This document shows positions 61,125 to 64,000 of a stretch of DNA of 64,000 bases, piece after piece. The stretch is from Apteryx mantelli (lineage: Eukaryota; Chordata; Aves; Apterygiformes; Apterygidae), in the NCBI RefSeq assembly GCF_036417845.1, contig NC_089979.1, positions 115,601,415 through 115,665,414 on the forward strand, written 5' to 3'. The notes beneath the pieces were generated by a model, which did not search any database, had not been told where the DNA came from, and was given only the letters and a program-made list of their open reading frames with translations. The stretch's first letter is position 1, and every line of letters begins with the position of its first letter. Made by a program: the position numbers and the translations under genes.

Positions 61125-61218
61125 TCACAGTATAGTTGAGGTTGGAAGGGACCTCTGGAGATCAGCTAGTCTAATTCCCCTTCTTAAAACGCAGTCAACT
61201 AGAGCAGGTCGCTCAGGG
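61125..61218 (-). mobile_element. CR1 3'-end fragment
   Basis: CACAGTATAGTTGAGGTTGG then GAAGGGACCTCTGGAGATCA, followed by diverged matches (CTAGTCTAATTCCCCTTCTT, AGAGCAGGTCGCTCAGG) to the last 90 bases of CR1, in minus orientation. It lies about 110 bases before the third CpG island. Confidence 0.92.
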
Positions 61219-61329
61219 TGACTGCTATGGTTGCCTTTCCCTCCGTTTATTGCGGGGTAGCCCTTCTACTGATTCTAAGAGGTGATATTGAAAGACAAAT
61301 AACGACACTAGGAAGCGGTAAAAAGCGTT

Positions 61330-62130
61330 AAATTGACTCGTGCTCCCTTGTGAACGGGACGAGGAGCAGCCGGGGTTGGCGGTGCGGTTAAACTCCCCCT
61401 CCAGGCCCCAGCGAACCTCCGCCACTGGCCAGGGCTGCTCGGCAGCGGGGATGTCTCCCAAACGCGGCCGCTGTCCCAGGGCGGAGGAGGAGGGTGCGTG
61501 CACATCTGGGGGCGCTCCGAGCTCCTCCCCTGGCTGCTTCCCCCTCCTCCGCCCGCGGGCGCAGCCGCCTGCGCCGCTAGCAAACTTGGCGCCACGCAAA
61601 CTCTCCCGGGCGCCAAACTTTTCCCGGCGAGGAGGAGCCGTCCCCGGGTGGGCCGCGTCTGCCTGCCGGCGGGGAAGGTGGGGCCGGGGCCGGGGCCCGG
61701 GCCGCGACGGGAGGAGGAGGAGGCGCGGGGCCGCGCCCGGCGCGGCCGGCGGCGGCGCCATGGGCTCCGTGGCCTCCGCCCTGGGCCGCTCGCGGCGCGG
61801 CGCCGTGCGGGTGGGCGCCGAGCCCGCCGCCGCGCCGCGCCGGCCGCCGCTGTCCGCGGTGCTGAAGGCCCGGGAGGAGGTGCAGGAGGAGCAGGAGGCG
61901 GCCGGGCCGGCGGAGCCCCCGGCGCCCCGCCGCAGCCCCGGCGCCCGTGAGTGTCTGCGCGGCTCCCCGCCGCGGCCACGGCCGCTGCCCGCAGCCCCCG
62001 CCGGCTTCCTCGGCGCGGCGTGCGCCCCGGCGGCGTCATCGCCCAGGCGGCTGGTCGTGCCAGCCCGAGGAGGTGGGCGGGGGCGCTGCGGCGGTGACAC
62101 CCGGACGGGTGCGGGGGCACATGCAGACCT
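61330..62130. promoter_or_regulatory. CpG island of an unassigned plus-strand gene
   Basis: About 800 bases of dense CpG. It contains two E2F-like elements facing each other (TTGGCGCC 61586-61593; GCGCCAAA 61610-61617), a G-quadruplex-prone stretch (61671-61701), and the putative exon 61760-61946. No TATA box is evident. It shows a promoter; direction is taken from the exon. Confidence 0.8.
61760..61946 (+). CDS. Putative first coding exon with myristoylation-type start; possible 5' exon of PDE1C
   Basis: The ATG has an ideal context (GGCGCCATGGGC) and opens 62 codons starting MGSVASALGRSRRGAV, ending in phase 1 at a consensus donor (GCCC/GTGAGT). Met-Gly with Ser at position 6, followed by basic residues, is the classic N-myristoylation plus basic-patch pattern for membrane attachment. 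The rest is Ala/Pro/Glu-rich with a charged AREEVQEEQEA helix-like piece. I do not recognise the protein. Next to LSM5 in mammals lies PDE1C (calmodulin-regulated cyclic nucleotide phosphodiesterase), which would read in this direction and has several alternative first exons, so this may be one of them. The frame is open upstream with earlier in-frame ATGs at 61340 and 61451, so the start is not certain. It could also be a separate gene. Confidence 0.5.
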
Positions 62131-64000
62131 CTCCCTCCGTTATAGCAAGGAGTCGGAGAGGTTTGTTTAAAAGCAGAGCAGCGTTTGCTCTGGAAGTGTG
62201 ATATGGGGAGGGGGCCTGACAAAGGCGAGGAAGCAAACTCCTGGAAATTTTATTACGTCTTCCAGTTTTCTCATGCAAGCGTCCAGGTATAGCTTTAGGA
62301 TGAGGAATGAGCTTGGTAAGTGTTAGGAGTTTCTTCTTGGAACTGTTCTTAAAGGGATGCTGGCTGCTTGAAATTGCTCCCTCTGTGTCTAAACTTACTC
62401 AGCCAAGACTTCTGGTCATATTGTGTGTGTCAAGTTTTTCCATTGCTGTCCTTCAATTTCAGAACAATGCACAAGATTTCTGGATGATTTAAAATGATCA
62501 GTGTGTTTTATTCAGTCAGGAGTAATAAAAGCATAAGTCTGCATGCTGCATTGGTTGCAAATCTATAAGAAGTGGCAAAGGGAAGGGAGGGATATATCTC
62601 ATATGAAAGCAAAGTTACATACTCAAAGTAAATATTCTGCTTTTTATGCTGCTTAACATCAACTTTGTCTTGTATATATACCTCCAGTTATATTAGGTGA
62701 TGGGTGAGTGTAACTGTTTAATGAGGCTTGCTTCATAACTCTTCTTTGTCATTTCTACTTGTTAGATTGCATAAACAAGGAACAACGTATTTAAAAAGAG
62801 TTGTTTAACAAAGCTTAAGGGTACTGATTTAACTAAATGCAATGTGTGGCTCCTTATTTTTAAGTGCAGGCTCCTGGGCACTCCTTCATGAGGAGTGCCC
62901 ATGGTGACATTTTTCTTTCATACCATTCCTTCTTTTAATATTTCCTGTTTATGACGTAGTATGAGTTGGAGCAATTGTTTTTATATCCCATCAATTTTTT
63001 TTATATCTTTCTTACTCAGCATTTCCTCATCATTCATATCTTTCCACTTCAAGGCCAGCAGTTCTATCTTCAGTACAATGTGGCTGGTATGTGATCAACC
63101 TTGTAATGCAAACATGACAAATTACTCAATAATTCAGAATAATATGGTGAGATCCGCAGTGTTGTAATACCCTGAAATAGACATAGTGATAGCAGTTGGT
63201 ACTGACAGTTTGCCCTTTGGATTTATCTAATTATGCTTTCTAACTCTTCACACTACAGGAGAAAAGAGTATGCACAGTGAAATATACAATCTATTAGGTC
63301 TAATTTTCTCCAGCACATCTGGAGTAATATGCATTTTAATTGGAATTTGGGTTGAAGGAATAATACCGGAATTAATTTGGTAATAAAATACATTTGGACC
63401 CTATTTATTCAGGGCATTCATGTTAGCATTTTTTTTCCTCTGAGTGATTCATTGGTTGTGGTCTTCCAATACTTTAAAAATCTTTCTAAGTACATCATCA
63501 GTGTTGTAGTCAGTTCAGCTAAGAGTGAGTACTGTGGTAAGCCTGGAGGCATTGATCTGCTGCTGATAGTTCCAAACTAATAGTTAAGTTCGTGGGGTGT
63601 TTGTTGTTGCTTAGCTGCACATTCTAGATCTAAATATTTCTCGAACTTGTTATTCTCAGCAGTGGTATCACCCTTGCATTTGTTGCAGACATTTGAAGTA
63701 TTTTTAATATATTCTTCTTGTTTATGTCAGGAACATATACTAATATCAGCTTAGCAGTGTCAAATGTAATAGAAAATAATTTCCTCCCTTATGTTGTAAA
63801 CCATATAATTAAACTTAGGAATGATGTCTTACACTGGTTGCCTAATTAAACAAATAGACAGGATACTGTGTTTTGAGGCTGATTCAGTTTAATTGAAGGA
63901 GACCGAAAGACAGTCCAATGCTTCAGGAACTATTTGACTTGACTGTGTTTTGCTTGCATCAAACTTAAAGGCTCAGTTTTAGCCAAGGTTTGAAATGTTG
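61947..64000 (+). other. Probable first intron of the third gene
   Basis: After the island ends near 62,130 the sequence is AT-rich, with no second exon, RNA gene or transposon that I can recognise. Confidence 0.55.

Larger units (their letters stand above)
47606..61330. other. Intergenic region downstream of LSM5
   Basis: About 13.7 kb, AT-rich, with no reading frame I can match to a protein. It holds two short CR1 fragments (about 47,942-48,000 and 61,125-61,218), a homopolymer patch at 51617-51660 and other T-runs. Regulatory elements for the downstream gene may be present, but I cannot show them. Confidence 0.75.

Noticed and set aside
61225..62278. Minus-strand frames of about 300 codons in the third CpG island
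   Set aside because: They are low-complexity Arg/Pro/Ala translations of CpG-rich DNA, with no conserved domain and no clear splice structure.
1..64000. CRISPR arrays, phage, operons, toxin or defence systems
   Set aside because: No spaced direct repeats, no dense gene strings, and the whole window has vertebrate gene structure.

Overview
The window is nuclear DNA from a vertebrate, almost certainly a bird. It has split genes with GT-AG introns, CpG-island first exons, generally low repeat density, and CR1 LINE copies with the typical CR1 3' end (the main retroelement of birds and other sauropsids). I see no bacterial, phage or plasmid features. The species cannot be told from the sequence. 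The gene order recalls the AVL9-LSM5-PDE1C neighbourhood of human 7p14.3.

Layout. Positions 1 to 39,862 are AVL9 on the minus strand: 15 coding exons can be placed base by base, giving 620 codons plus one base, all in frame. Only the short C-terminal exon and the 3' UTR lie off the left edge. Intron 1 (18.5 kb) holds a 5'-truncated, inactive CR1 copy at about 32,684-34,357. A CpG island at about 39,420-40,260 covers AVL9 exon 1. Positions 39,863 to 43,364 are the head-to-head intergenic space. A second CpG island (about 43,020-43,800) carries the promoter and first exon of LSM5, whose five coding exons (43,365-47,354, plus strand) give a complete 91-residue protein. About 13.4 kb follow in which I find only short CR1 fragments and simple repeats. 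A third CpG island (about 61,330-62,130) contains a likely first coding exon at 61,760-61,946 with an N-myristoylation-type start. By gene order it may be an alternative 5' exon of PDE1C; this is inference. The rest, to 64,000, would be its first intron.

Functions. AVL9 is a DENN-family protein of late secretory and endosomal traffic and cell migration. LSM5 is a core subunit of the Lsm2-8 (U6 snRNP) and Lsm1-7 (mRNA decay) rings. They share a divergent arrangement, not a pathway. I found no sign of a new biological system. The points most worth checking are the third CpG-island exon, the separated AVL9 and LSM5 promoters, tandem splice sites in AVL9, and a few dense motif clusters.
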